A stretch of DNA of 64,000 bases from Hirundichthys speculiger (lineage: Eukaryota; Chordata; Actinopteri; Beloniformes; Exocoetidae): NCBI GenBank assembly GCA_018398805.1, contig JAGFBZ010000327.1, positions 277,001 through 341,000 on the forward strand. The letters run 5' to 3'. The notes beneath the pieces were generated by a model. That model did not search any database and was not told where the DNA came from. It worked only from the letters and a program-made list of their open reading frames with translations. Both the position numbers and the translations under genes were made by a program. Shown here piece by piece: positions 20,918 to 31,744 of this stretch. How positions within the stretch are numbered: position 1 is the first letter of the stretch; each line of letters starts with the position of its first letter.

Positions 20918-23900
20918 CTGCGGGCAGAGAGACGGACGGGTTGAGACGTGGACGGACCCGCTGCTGCAGGAGGACGAGGACGAGGACGTCTCACCTTCAT
21001 GACGACGGGCTGCTCGAAGCTGAACATGGAGCTGGACTTCCTGCGCTGGAACTTCTTAAACTCTGAAGGAAGAAGGTCATTTATTTATTTAACAGCATTT
21101 TTAACTCCTTTGATCCTTTTAGTGTCAAAACATCAAAGTCATGTGATCAAAGTGGGTCTGAACCTGATCCTGATCCTGATAGTGACCCCTGACCCCAGCA
21201 AATACAAGTTCATCTGATAGGTTTCCATGGAGATGGGACTGAGGTTCACTGAACAAACCAGACCAGGACCAGAACCAGGACCACGTCCGGAGAAAACCAG
21301 GACCACGTCCGAAGGGAACCAGGACCACGTCCTGAAGGAACCAGGACTACATTTGGAGAAAACCAGGACCATGTCCGGAGGGAACCAGGACTACGTCCGG
21401 AGAAAACCAGGACCACGTCCGGAGGGAACCAGGACCACGTCCTGAAGGAACCAGGACTACATTTAGAGGAGACAAGGACTACGTCCGTAGGGAACCAGGA
21501 CTACATTTGGAGAAAACCAGGACCATGTCCTGAAGGAACCAGGACCATGTCCGGAGGGAACCAGGACCACGTCCGGAGGGAACCAGGACCACGTCCTGAA
21601 GGAACCAGGACTACATTTAGAGGAGACCAGGACTACGTCCGTAGGGAACCAGGACTACATTTGGATAAAACCAGGACCATGTCCGGAGGGAACCAGGACT
21701 ACGTCCGGAGAAAACCAGGACCACGTCCGGAGGGAACCAGGACCACGTCCTGAAGGAACCAGGACTACATTTAGAGGAGACCAGGACTACGTCCGTAGGG
21801 AACCAGGACTACATTTGGAGAAAACCAGGACCATGTCCTGAAGGAACCAGGACCATGTCCGGAGGGAACCAGGACCACGTCCGGAGGGAACCAGGACCAC
21901 GTCCTGAAGGAACCAGGACTACATTTAGAGGAGACCAGGACTACGTCCGTAGGGAACCAGGGAACCAGGACTACATTTGGAGAAAACCAGGACCACGTCC
22001 GGAGGGAACCAGGACTACGTCCGGAGAAAACCAGGACCACGTCCGGAGGGAACCAGGACCACGTCCGGAGGGAACCAGGACTACATTTAGAGGAGACCAG
22101 GACTACGTCCGTAGGGAACCAGGACTACATTTGTAGAAAACCAGGACCAGGTCCGGAGGGAACCAGGACCACGTCCGGAGAAAACCAGGGACCACGTCCG
22201 GAGGAACCAGGACCACGTCCGGAGGGAACCAGGACCACGTCCGGAGGGAACCAGGACCACGTCCGGAAGGAACCAGGACTACATTTAGAGGAGACCAGGA
22301 CTACGTCCGTAGGGAACCAGGACTACATTTGGAGAAAACCAGGACCATGTCCGGAGGGAACCAGGACTACGTCCGGAGAGAAAACCAGGACCACGTCCGG
22401 AGGGAACCAGGACCACGTCCTGAAGGAACCAGGACTACATTTAGAGGAGACCAGGACTACGTCCGTAGGGAACCAGGACTACATTTGGATAAAACCAGGA
22501 CCATGTCCGGAGGTACCCAGGACTACGTCCGGAGAAAACCAGGACCACGTCCGGAGGGAACCAGGACCACGTCCTGAAGGAACCAGGACTACATTTAGAG
22601 GAGACCAGGACTACGTCCGTAGGGAACCAGGACTACATTTGGATAAAACCAGGACCATGTCCGGAGGTACCCAGGACTACGTCCGGAGAAAACCAGGACC
22701 ACGTCCGAAGGGAACCAGGACCACGTCCTGAAGGAACCAGGACTACATTTAGAGGAGACAAGGACTACGTCCGTAGGGAACCAGGACTACATTTGGAGAA
22801 AACCAGGACCATGTCCGGAGGGAACCAGGACTACGTCCGGAGAAAACCAGGACCACGTCCGGAGGGAACCAGGACCACGTCCTGAAGGAACCAGGACTAC
22901 ATTTAGAGGAGACAAGGACTACGTCCGTAGGGAACCAGGACTACATTTGGAGAAAACCAGGACCATGTCCGGAGGGAACCAGGACTACGTCCGGAGGAAA
23001 GGAGGAAAACCAGGACCACGTCCGGAGGGAACCAGGACCACGTCCTGAAGGAACCAGGACTACATTTAGAGGAGACCAGGACTACGTCCGTAGGGAACCA
23101 GGACTACATTTGGAGAAAAAAACCAGGACCATGTCCTGAAGGAAACCAGGACCATGTCCGGAGGGAACCAGGACCACGTCCGGAGGGAACCAGGACCACG
23201 TCCTGAAGGAACCAGGACTACATTTAGAGGAGACCAGGACTACGTCCGTAGGGAACCAGGACTACATTTGGATAAAACCAGGACCATGTCCGGAGGGAAC
23301 CAGGACTACGTCCGGAGAAAACCAGGACCACGTCCGGAGGGAACCAGGACCACGTCCTGAAGGAACCAGGACTACATTTAGAGGAGACCAGGACTACGTC
23401 CGTAGGGAACCAGGACTACATTTGGAGAAAACCAGGACCATGTCCTGAAGGAACCAGGACCATGTCCGGAGGGAACCAGGACCACGTCCGGAGGGAACCA
23501 GGACCACGTCCTGAAGGAACCAGGACTACATTTAGAGGAGACCAGGACTACGTCCGTAGGGAACCAGGACTACATTTGGAGAAAACCAGGACCATGTCCG
23601 GAGGGAACCAGGACTACGTCCGGAGGAAAACCAGGACCACGTCCGGAGGGAACCAGGACCACGTCCTGAAGGAACCAGGACTACATTTAGAGGAGACCAG
23701 GACTACGTCCGTAGGGAACCAGGACTACATTTGTAGAAAACCAGGACCATGTCCGGAGGGAACCAGGACTACGTCCGTAGAAAACCAGGACCACGTCCGG
23801 AGGGAACCAGGACCACGTCCGGAGAAGAACCAGGACCACGTCCGGAGGGAACCAGGACCACGTCCTAAAGGAACCAGGACTACATTTAGAGGAGACCAGG

Positions 23901-26900
23901 ACTACGTCCGTAGGGAACCAGGACTACATTTGGAGAAAACCAGGACCATGTCCGGAGGGAACCAGGACTACGTCCGGAGAAAACCAGGACCACGTCCGGA
24001 GGGAACCAGGACCACGTCCTGAAGGAACCAGGACTACATTTAGAGGAGACCAGGACTACGTCCGTAGGGAACCAGGACTACATTTGGATAAAACCAGGAC
24101 CATGTCCGGAGGTACCCAGGACTACGTCCGGAGAAAACCAGGACCACGTCCGGAGGGAACCAGGACCACGTCCTGAAGGAACCAGGACTACATTTAGAGG
24201 AGACCAGGACTACGTCCGTAGGGAACCAGGACTACATTTGGATAAAACCAGGACCATGTCCGGAGGTACCCAGGACTACGTCCGGAGAAAACCAGGACCA
24301 CGTCCGGAGGGAACCAGGACCACGTCCTGAAGGAACCAGGACTACATTTAGAGGAGACCAGGACTACGTCCGTAGGGAACCAGGACTACATTTGGATAAA
24401 ACCAGGACCATGTCCGGAGGTACCCAGGACTACGTCCGGAGAAAACCAGGGACCACGTCCGGGGGAACCAGGACCACGTCCTGAAGGAACCAGGACTACA
24501 TTTAGAGGGAGACTAGGACTACGTCCGTAGGGAACCAGGACTACATTTGGAGAAAACCAGGACCATGTCCGGAGGGAACCAGGACTACGTCCGGAGAAAA
24601 CCAGGACCACGTCCGGAGGGAACCAGGACCACGTCCTGAAGGAACCAGGACTACATTTAGAGGAGACCAGGACTACGTCCGTAGGGAACCAGGACTACAT
24701 TTGGAGAAAACCAGGACCATGTCCGGAGGTACCCAGGACTACGTCCGGAGAAAACCAGGACCACGTCCGGAGGGAACCAGGACCACGTCCTGAAGGAACC
24801 AGGACTACATTTAGAGGAGACCAGGACTACGTCCGTAGGGAACCAGGACTACATTTGGAGAAAACCAGGACCATGTCCGGAGGTACCCAGGACTACGTCC
24901 GGAGAAAACCAGGACCACGTCCGGAGGGAACCAGGACCACGTCCTGAAGGAACCAGGACTACATTTAGAGGAGACCAGGACTACGTCCGTAGGGAACCAG
25001 GACCAGGTCACCTCACACCCACTGTCCAGCACGGTGGTGGAGGGATGATGGTTTGGCTGTTTTGAAGTCCAGACCAGAGCCGTTCTTGCTGCTGCAGGTG
25101 GATCTAGAAGGTTCCCATCATGATGGTACTTAGTTTCACCCACGTGACTTTAGTCTCTTTTTGGTTTATTTTTAACTAAATGACGGTTCAGTGATTGTAG
25201 TTGTCGGACCCACGATCATCAGATGGGTTTTCTGGTTCTGCACGTCGTACCGTTGTGGACCATCTGGAGGTTGAACGGTTCTCCCTCGTAGACGTCGTTC
25301 AGGTGTTTCATGGCGATGACCAGGCACAGCTCCAGGATGGACAGACCTGTGGAGACCAAGGACAACCTCAGACACCCGTCCTCCTTCAGGTCCTCCAGGT
25401 CCTTCAGGTCCTCCAGGCTGCAGGCCGGCGGCCGTTACCGTGCGGCATGCTAGCGGCTCTTACCATGCAGCGTGCTAGCGGCTCCTACCGTGCAGCGTGC
25501 TAGCGGCTCTTACCGTGTAGCGTGCTAGCGGCTCTAACCGTGCAGCGTGCTAGCGGCTCTTACCGTGCGGTGCGCCGGCGGCTCTTACCGTGCAGCATGC
25601 TAGCGGCTCTTACCGTGCAGCGTGCTAGCGGCTCTTACCGTGCGGTGCGCCGGCGGCTCTTACTGTGCAGCATGCTAGCGGCTCTTACCGTGCAGCGTGC
25701 TAGCGGCTCTTACCGTGCGGTGCGCGGCGGCTCTTACTGTGCAGCGTGCTAGCGGCTCTTACCGTGCAGCGTGCTAGCGGCTCCTACCGTGCAGCGTGCT
25801 AGCGGCTCTTACCGTGTAGCGTGCTAGCGGCTCTAACCGTGCAGCGTGCTAGCGGCTCTTACCATGCGGTGCGCCGGCGGCTCTTACCATGCAGCATGCT
25901 AGCGGCTCTTACCGTGCAGCGTGCTAGCGGCTCTTACCGTGCGGTGCGCCGGCGGCTCTTACTGTGCAGCATGCTAACGGCTCTTACCGTGCAGCGTGCT
26001 AGCGGCTCTTACCGTGCGGTGCGCCGGTGGCTCTTACTGTGCAGCGTGCTAGCGGCTCTTACCGTGCAGCGTGCTAGCGGCTCCTACCGTGCAGCGTGCT
26101 AGCGGCTCTTACCGTGTAGCGTGCTAGCGGCTCTAACCGTGCAGTGTGCTAGCCGCTCCTACCGTGCAGCGTGCTAGCGGCTCTTACCGTGCATCGTGCT
26201 AGCGGCTCTTACCGTGCAGCGTGCTAGCGGCTCTTACAGTGCAGCGTGCTAGCGGCTCTTACCATGTAGCATGCTAGCGGCTCTTACCATGCAGTGTGCT
26301 AGCCGCTCCTACCGTGCAGCGTGCTAGCGGCTCTTACCGTGCAGCATGCTAGCGGCTCTTACAGTGCAGCGTGCTAGCGGCTCTTACCGTGCAGCGTGCT
26401 AGAGGCTCTTACCGTGCGGCATGCTAGCGGCTCCTACCGTGCAGCGTGCTAGCGGCTCTTACCGTGCAGCATGCTGGCGCTGGCGTCGGCGGTACACAGG
26501 CGGCTGGCCTCCAGCAGGTCGGCTGGTCTGATGGCGGGTTTGGCGGCGGTGACGCGGCTGAGACTCAGCATCTGCAGGTTCATTCAGGACGGTTTCAGTC
26601 ACGGCGGCGGTGACGCCGCTACAGAGATCAGAGCGACTAAAACTCACCAGCAGCGCGTTCAACGAGCCGAAGTCTTGTTGGAGTTAAAGTGTCTCTGCAG
26701 AACCTCCTGAACGGATCCGTCCTCAACGAGAGACTGAAGACAAGAAGACATTTAAACACAAGAGAGAGAGAAAAAAATGTTTCACCTCGTTGGTTTTTAC
26801 ATAAAAACGGGTCCAAACGGGCCTGAAACAGACGTGAAACCAACACCTGAACACCGGCGTTCCCACTCGTCAGCGAACTTCCTGTCGGGGAAACCGTCCG

Positions 26901-28508
26901 GCAGGCGGAGCTGCGCCGCGACCCGGTCCAGGTACTGGGGGAACGTCAGGCTGCTCAGCAGGTGGATCTGACGGTGGGAGAACCGAGACTTGACCCGCTT
27001 CTCCAGCAGCTCCAGAACGTCCTGGAGGGAACCGACGCAGCATTCAGCTCTGACCCCTGACCCATGACCTTTGACCTGACCTCTGACCCCTGACCTCTGA
27101 CCCCTGTTCCCTGTTAACGGAGCAGGAAGAGGCTTTACCAGTCTGCAGGTGAGGCCGACCACGGCGACGGGCGTCTGGGCCGACTGGGACACGTCCAGCA
27201 GGTTGTAGAGCAGCGTCTGGTTCCGGTGGTGGGCGAACAGGTCCAACTCGTCCAGGACGAACAGAACCGGGCGGCTGCTGCTGCGGTCGCCTTGACGGGA
27301 GCAGAAACACCAGTCAGCCACTGAAGCACCTGCTCAGAACCACAGCCACCTCTGACCCGGTTCTGACCCGGTTCGGACCCGGTTCGGACCCGGTTCTGAC
27401 CTTTCTTTAGGGCCTCCAGCAGAAACGCCAGGTTCTCAGCGAAGCTTCCCTGAAACAGACGTGAGCAGGTTTTAATTGCAGTTTCATCACAGAAACTTTC
27501 ATCTAAACTTCTTCTACTTACAAACACTTTATCACCAACAACGTTCTCCAGGTGCAGCTGCCTGGTTATTTCCTTTAAGGCCACTTTGTCGTCCGTCTGC
27601 AGGAGTCCTGCAGCCAGCAGAGCACAGGTGCAGGTGAATACAGGTGCAGGTAAATACAGGTGCAGGTGAATACAGGTGCAGGTGAATACAGGTGCAGGTG
27701 AATACAGGTGCAGGTGAATACAGGTGCAGGTGAATACCTGAACCTGAACCCGACCAGCTCAGAACCGAGGGAGCGTTCAGAGATTACCGTTGAGATGGAC
27801 CTGCAGCAGAGTTTTCTGGACGTCTGCGTCCTCCAGCAGCTCCCTCAGAACACACCTGAGCAGCTGCAACACAGCAGACGCCATCAAGGCTTCGTCCCGT
27901 CAACCCTCCGGCCCGGTTTAAGCCCTCAGAACCTCACCGTGGTCTTCCCCGCTCCTCTCGGGCCGACGATCAGGACCGAGTTGCTCTCCCCGTGGACGGC
28001 CGTTCGCCTCAGCAGCTCCAGCAGATGTCTGGAGAAACGAGCACGAATCAGACTGGGACGGTTCTGTCAGCCAGCTGGGACGGTTCTGTCAGCCAGCTGG
28101 GCCTGAACCGGGTCAGTGGGTTCCGGTTAATACTGCTTCTCTTATCTGGAGCTTCAGGCTGCTTCAGGACAGCAGCATCATTTGAAGACATTTTGTTCCA
28201 TCTTTGTCCTTTTTTTTCCCATTTCAATCATTTTTGGATCAAATTTAAGTCTTCAGTCAAATAAAACTCTTAACTCTAAATTCCTCCACACACCTGTGTT
28301 GAGCTTCGACCCCGTCGGGTTGTCAGGAAGTCTCTGATGGCAAAACCGCTCCCGTAAAATCTGCTGAACCTGCAAATAAACTTCAAATATAACTTCAAAT
28401 GGAAAGAAAATCACCTGGCCAGGTAAGAGAGAGGCTGTTTTTGGAACAAACCTGAGTGATGCAGTCTGGGACAGACAGGTGAACGTCCTTCACCTTCCTG
28501 TGACTCAT
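20735..28508 (-). CDS. orc4: Origin recognition complex subunit 4 (13 coding exons)
   Basis: AAA+ family subunit of the nuclear origin recognition complex, which marks replication origins and helps load MCM2-7. Coding exons on the minus strand: 28508-28452, 28369-28294, 28028-27938, 27863-27788, 27607-27522, 27449-27401, 27290-27139, 27021-about 26847, 26733-26648, 26571-26463, 25346-25251, 21062-20995, 20917-20735. Together they give about 434 residues, against 436 in human ORC4. Walker A GPRGAGKT falls at residues 67-74 and the Walker B stretch [10 protein letters not shown] at about 155-164, followed by the phrases GLTCRL and [13 protein letters not shown] and a winged-helix C-terminal part. 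The start ATG gives [10 protein letters not shown]. Odd: a one-base deletion in the 26733-26648 exon, and phase mismatches of one base at two other junctions, break the literal frame. Two introns are almost entirely minisatellite. Confidence 0.95.
20995..21062 (-). CDS. orc4: orc4 exon 12
   Basis: Encodes [20 protein letters not shown] then MK, matching the human NEFQKFVQRK...FEKPVVMK segment. Two leading bases complete a glutamate codon split with the exon at 25251. Donor AAG|GTGAGA. Confidence 0.93.
21285..25012. repeat. 22-base minisatellite with higher-order blocks, 3.7 kb
   Basis: Roughly 170 copies of 22-base units with core GGACCACGTCCGGAGGGAAC and several fixed variants (ACTACATTTAGAGGAGACC, ACCATGTCCGGAGG). 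The variants recur in the same order every seven or so units (about 154 bases), so whole blocks have been copied repeatedly. It fills nearly all of the 4.2 kb intron between the last-but-two and last-but-one orc4 coding exons. Open frames of 60-190 codons are artefacts. Confidence 0.96.
25016..25066 (+). mobile_element. Tc1-type transposase scrap
   Basis: Contains CAGCACGGTGGTGGAGGGAT directly followed by GATGGTTTGG, the nucleotide version of the KHGGGxxMVW motif of Tc1 transposases. It abuts the end of the 22-base array. Too short to place in a subfamily. The next 180 bases show nothing. Confidence 0.6.
25251..25346 (-). CDS. orc4: orc4 exon 11
   Basis: Encodes [20 protein letters not shown] then [11 protein letters not shown], very close to human [20 protein letters not shown]. 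It starts with GT completing a glycine begun at 26463 and ends with G of the next glutamate. Confidence 0.96.
25431..26462 (-). repeat. 25-base minisatellite made of orc4 5' splice-site copies
   Basis: About 41 tandem copies of a 25-base unit. Read on the minus strand the unit is GCTGCACGGTAAGAGCCGCT plus AGCAC/AGCAT, which repeats the last bases of the orc4 exon at 26463 (...AGCATGCTGCACG) and the start of its intron (GTAAGAGC). The array starts without a gap at the genuine donor and runs to within about 85 bases of the next exon. Most units keep GTAAG; others have GTAGG or GTTAG. Confidence 0.95.
26463..26571 (-). CDS. orc4: orc4 exon 10
   Basis: Encodes [36 protein letters not shown] and the first base of a glycine codon. 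Matches human MLALNRVTAS...[20 protein letters not shown]. Its donor CACG|GTAAGAG is the template of the neighbouring 25-base array. Confidence 0.95.
26648..26733 (-). CDS. orc4: orc4 exon 9, one-base deletion
   Basis: Reads [20 protein letters not shown] in one frame and DFGSLNALL in another. The sequence AACAAGACTTCGG (about 26667-26680 on the minus strand) lacks one base relative to AACAAGGACTTCGG. With the base the exon is 87 bases and in phase at both ends; as written it hits a TGA. Confidence 0.9.
26847..27021 (-). CDS. orc4: orc4 exon 8 (3' edge uncertain)
   Basis: Encodes [20 protein letters not shown] then [35 protein letters not shown]. Two donors are possible, at 26854 (CCG|GTGTTC) or 26846 (CAG|GTGTTG); the second gives the family's length, but neither gives phase 0, which the next exon needs, so another one-base indel is suspected. 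Confidence 0.88.
27139..27290 (-). CDS. orc4: orc4 exon 7: Walker B
   Basis: Encodes [40 protein letters not shown] and [16 protein letters not shown] is the Walker B motif of the AAA+ fold. Two leading bases complete a glycine codon from exon 6. Confidence 0.96.
27401..27449 (-). CDS. orc4: orc4 exon 6 (49 bases)
   Basis: A very short exon encoding [16 protein letters not shown] plus one base. Acceptor TTTCAG, donor AAAG|GTCAGA. Confidence 0.93.
27522..27607 (-). CDS. orc4: orc4 exon 5
   Basis: Encodes [20 protein letters not shown] then NVVGDKVF, nearly identical to human [20 protein letters not shown]. Donor TTT|GTAAGT. Confidence 0.95.
27630..27738. repeat. 16-base tandem repeat CAGGTGCAGGTGAATA
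   Basis: Seven copies in a short orc4 intron, one variant with GTAAATA. Confidence 0.95.
27788..27863 (-). CDS. orc4: orc4 exon 4
   Basis: Encodes [20 protein letters not shown] then QVHLN plus one base, corresponding to human [20 protein letters not shown]...QVHLNG. Confidence 0.92.
27938..28028 (-). CDS. orc4: orc4 exon 3: Walker A
   Basis: Encodes [20 protein letters not shown] then [18 protein letters not shown] is the ATP-binding Walker A motif. The exon starts with the last base of a split codon, while the preceding exon ends one base short of the phase needed. Confidence 0.95.
28294..28369 (-). CDS. orc4: orc4 exon 2
   Basis: Encodes [20 protein letters not shown] then SKLNT, matching human VQRILRERFCRQ. 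It ends at ACAG|GTGTGT in phase 1, while the next exon expects phase 2, so a single base seems to be missing at or near this end. Confidence 0.88.
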
Positions 28509-28520
28509 GGCGCCGTCGCT
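28452..28520 (-). CDS. orc4: orc4 first coding exon with start codon
   Basis: Coding part 28508-28452: [19 protein letters not shown], aligned with human MSSRKSKSNSLIHTECLSQ. Twelve bases of 5' UTR (28520-28509) precede the ATG, after the acceptor GTTCCAG. Donor CAG|GTTTGT. Confidence 0.93.
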
Positions 28521-29527
28521 CTGGAACGACAAACACGTTCAGCGCTTCAGTCCATCAAATAAAGACAGATAATTGTTCCTTTCTGATATCAAATTGAGAC
28601 TTAATTTTGCTAAATTTTGAATTTCGTATAACTGCAACTTTATGTCACGACAGTTTGTTGCAAAATCCAAATTTCAGAAAACTATAACTTTAAAATTTGA
28701 TATTACATTTGTAAAATCTGCTGTGTTGGTGGAGCTGGACGAACAGGGGGGAGGGGCTGGACGAACAGGGGGAGGGGCTATATGAACAGGGGGAGGGAGC
28801 TGGAGCCCTCTTCCGGTGCAGCTGTCATTTCTGGAAGGCTCCGCCCCGTCAGTACATTAAAGGGTCAATTCATCAACTGAACTGATCAAAGAGGATCACA
28901 AACTGATCGCGATTGATTAATCTGTACCCAGACATCTAGAAACGGTCCTGCATTGATCCACTTCAACAGCAACACATACACTTTGATGTTATTGAACAAA
29001 AGTAAATTTAAATGACATCCTGATAAATAGTTTGCTTAGAATTACAGTAAATATCATTGACAGTGTCGACCCCTGATCTGAACATAGAAGCAGTTGTTAA
29101 AATAACTAATATAGCTTTAAACACATCAATTCACCTTCAAAGTCCGCATGAAGCTGATACATCAAGGTGAACAAAGACTGGCGGAAATTATCGCTGGAAA
29201 CTACAACTTGATGTTGGTCTGAAAATGTAAAATATCTTTTAATGATGTTAAAATAAACATGATCTACATGCCGAATTATACATCAGCTCCCAATAGATAA
29301 GATTTGACCCTCAGACTACATTTCAGATGTTGTGATTGTCTGTTAAAAGTTAAAAATCAGAGAAATCTGAATAAACTTAAATGGAGTTCGGCGTCACGTT
29401 CTTTCCACACGACCACGCCAGTCAGCGTCGAGAAGCCACCAAACCCTGCTCACCTGCGGACAGACGGACCGGAACGAAGCCGGTAAAGAAACCTGGTTCT
29501 GACAACTGCGAACGAAAAAAAACTCAC
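28521..29527 (-). other. orc4: orc4 first intron
   Basis: Inferred intron between the non-coding first exon and the start-codon exon. It is AT-rich, with a three-copy GAACAGGGGGAGGGGCTGGA repeat at about 28738-28800, and no further gene. Confidence 0.6.
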
Positions 29528-29595
29528 CTGAAGAAAACACACGAAACTGAGAGAAACGAAGGAGCGCAGCTGAAGCTTCGCGGGAAAACCACTCT
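29528..29595 (-). other. orc4: orc4 non-coding first exon (inferred)
   Basis: On the minus strand the segment ends in TTCAG|GTGAGTTTT, a strong 5' splice site, and lies directly downstream of a cluster of promoter motifs. It contains no in-frame start. The 5' edge is a guess; only the donor is seen. Confidence 0.55.
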
Positions 29596-29645
29596 GTAAG
29601 CGATGACGACTTCCTGCTTCAGTTACGTCACTCATCTCGGATTGG
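29580..29645 (-). promoter_or_regulatory. orc4: orc4 proximal promoter: CCAAT, CRE, ETS and E2F motifs
   Basis: Read on the minus strand: CCAAT at 29645-29641, TGACGTAA at 29630-29623, GCAGGAAGT at 29617-29609 and TTTTCCCGC at 29588-29580, all within 66 bases and just upstream of the inferred first exon. The E2F-type site would suit a replication gene expressed at the G1/S boundary. No TATA box is seen. Motifs are observed; their use is inferred. Confidence 0.6.
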
Positions 29646-29694
29646 CTGAGACGCTAAGTTAAGTAAATAAAATACAAAGAAAATACAGTCGAAT

Positions 29695-31165
29695 ATTGGT
29701 ACCTAAATGTAGCGTATTAACAGTAACATATTAATACTCCGTCAGCAACAGTTACATATTACTAATCCATCTATATATTAATACTCTGTCAGTACCAGTT
29801 AAATTTTAATACTCCGTCATCAGCAGTTACATATTAATACTCCATCAGTGGCAGTTACATTTTAATACTCCGTCATCAGCAGTAACATATTAATACTCCA
29901 TCAGCAACAGTTACATTTTAATACCCCATCATCAATACTAACATATTAATACTCCATCATCAACAGTAACATATTAATACTCCATCATCAACAGTTACAT
30001 TTTAATACTCCGTCATCAATACTAACATATTAATACTCCATCATCAACAGTTACATTTTAATACTCCGTCATCAATACTAACATATTAATACTCTATCAT
30101 CAACAGTAACATATTAATACTCAATCATCAACGGTAACATATTAATACTCCATAATCAACAGTAACATTTTAATACTCCATCATCAACAGTAACATTTTA
30201 ATTCTCCATCATCAACAGTAACATTTTAATACTCCATCATCAACAGTAACATTTTAATACTCCATCATCAGCAGTAACATATTAATACTCCATCATCAGC
30301 AGTAACATATTAATACTCCATCATCAATGGTATTATTTTAATACTCCATCATCAACAGTTACATATTAATACTCCATTATCAACAGTAACATATTAATAC
30401 TCCATCATCAGCAGTAACATTTTAATACTCCATCATCAGCAGTAACATAATAATACTCCATCATCAACAGTAACATATTATTACTCCGTCAGCAACAGTA
30501 ACATATTAATACTCTGTCAGCAACAGTAACATTTTAGTACTCCAGTAACATATTAATACTCTGTCAGCAACAGTAATGTATTAATACTTCATCATCAGCA
30601 GTAACATATTAATACTCTCTCAGCAACAGTAACATTTTAGTACTCCAGTAACATATTAATACTCTGTCAGCAACAGTAACATATTAATACTCCATCATCG
30701 GCAGTAACATATTAATACTCCGTCAGCAACAGTAACATATTAATACTCCATGATCAGCAGTTACATATTAATACTCTATCATCAGCAGTAACATATCAAT
30801 ACTCCATCATCAGCGATAACATATTAATACTCCATCATCAGCAGTAACATATTAATACTCCATCATCAGCAGTAACATATTAATACTCCATTATCAATGG
30901 TAACATTTTAATACTCCATTATCAACAGTAACATATTAATACTCCATCATCAGCAGTAACATATCAATACTCCATCATCAACAGTTACATATAAATACTC
31001 CATCATCAGCAGTAACATATTAATACTCCATCATCAGCAATAACATATTAATACTCCATCATCAGCAATAACATATTAATACTCCATTATCAAGAGTAAC
31101 ATATTAATACTCCATCAGCAACAGTTACATTTTACATCAACAGTTACATTTTAATGCTCTGTCAG
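29695..31165. repeat. AT-rich 28-base minisatellite, 1.45 kb
   Basis: About 50 copies with core AACATATTAATACTCCATCA between orc4 and mbd5. Variation is mostly point change with some half units. It is the only large AT-rich array in the window. Confidence 0.96.
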
Positions 31166-31744
31166 CTACAGTAACACATATGATCTCTGTGTAAAACTGA
31201 TTTTATTCTTTAAGTTTCAGTGTTTTCCCTGAATATTGCCAATGTCAGAAAGTGCAAATGTATTATTATTATATTATTAATCTATTTGTTATGTCTCTTG
31301 TATTTTAGTTTTGTTTAGTTTCCAGTCCTTGAAATGGACTTGATGCCTCTGAAGTAAGCCAAAAAAAATCTTAATCTAATATTCATTTTGGAGTTACATC
31401 GAATCAAATTTTAATCACGTTAAGCATTTAGCTTTGTTGATGTCATATTACCTGTTTGAAATTGCAGTAAAAACTCCTCTGTGTCTCATGGATTTTTTTA
31501 TTTTTATTTATCTTTTACTGTTATTTTCATGTGAAGACCTTTATGGCCTTTGACTCTGATAAAGCAGGTGTAGGTTTCCTGCATAACAACATCTTTTACT
31601 CTTTTATAGTGAACAAAAAGCATCTTGCTATGCTTCAAACTCTTCCTTCAGCTTTGACCTGACTGATGACAAAAGCACAGTAAAGTACCAGACGTCTCCC
31701 AGTCGTCTCCCAGTTCGTCTCCCAGTTCGTCTCCCAGTCTGCGC
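31166..31744. other. Spacer without a recognised gene
   Basis: AT-rich, with a triplicated GTCTCCCAGTTC-like stretch near 31696-31740. Nothing else seen. Confidence 0.6.
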
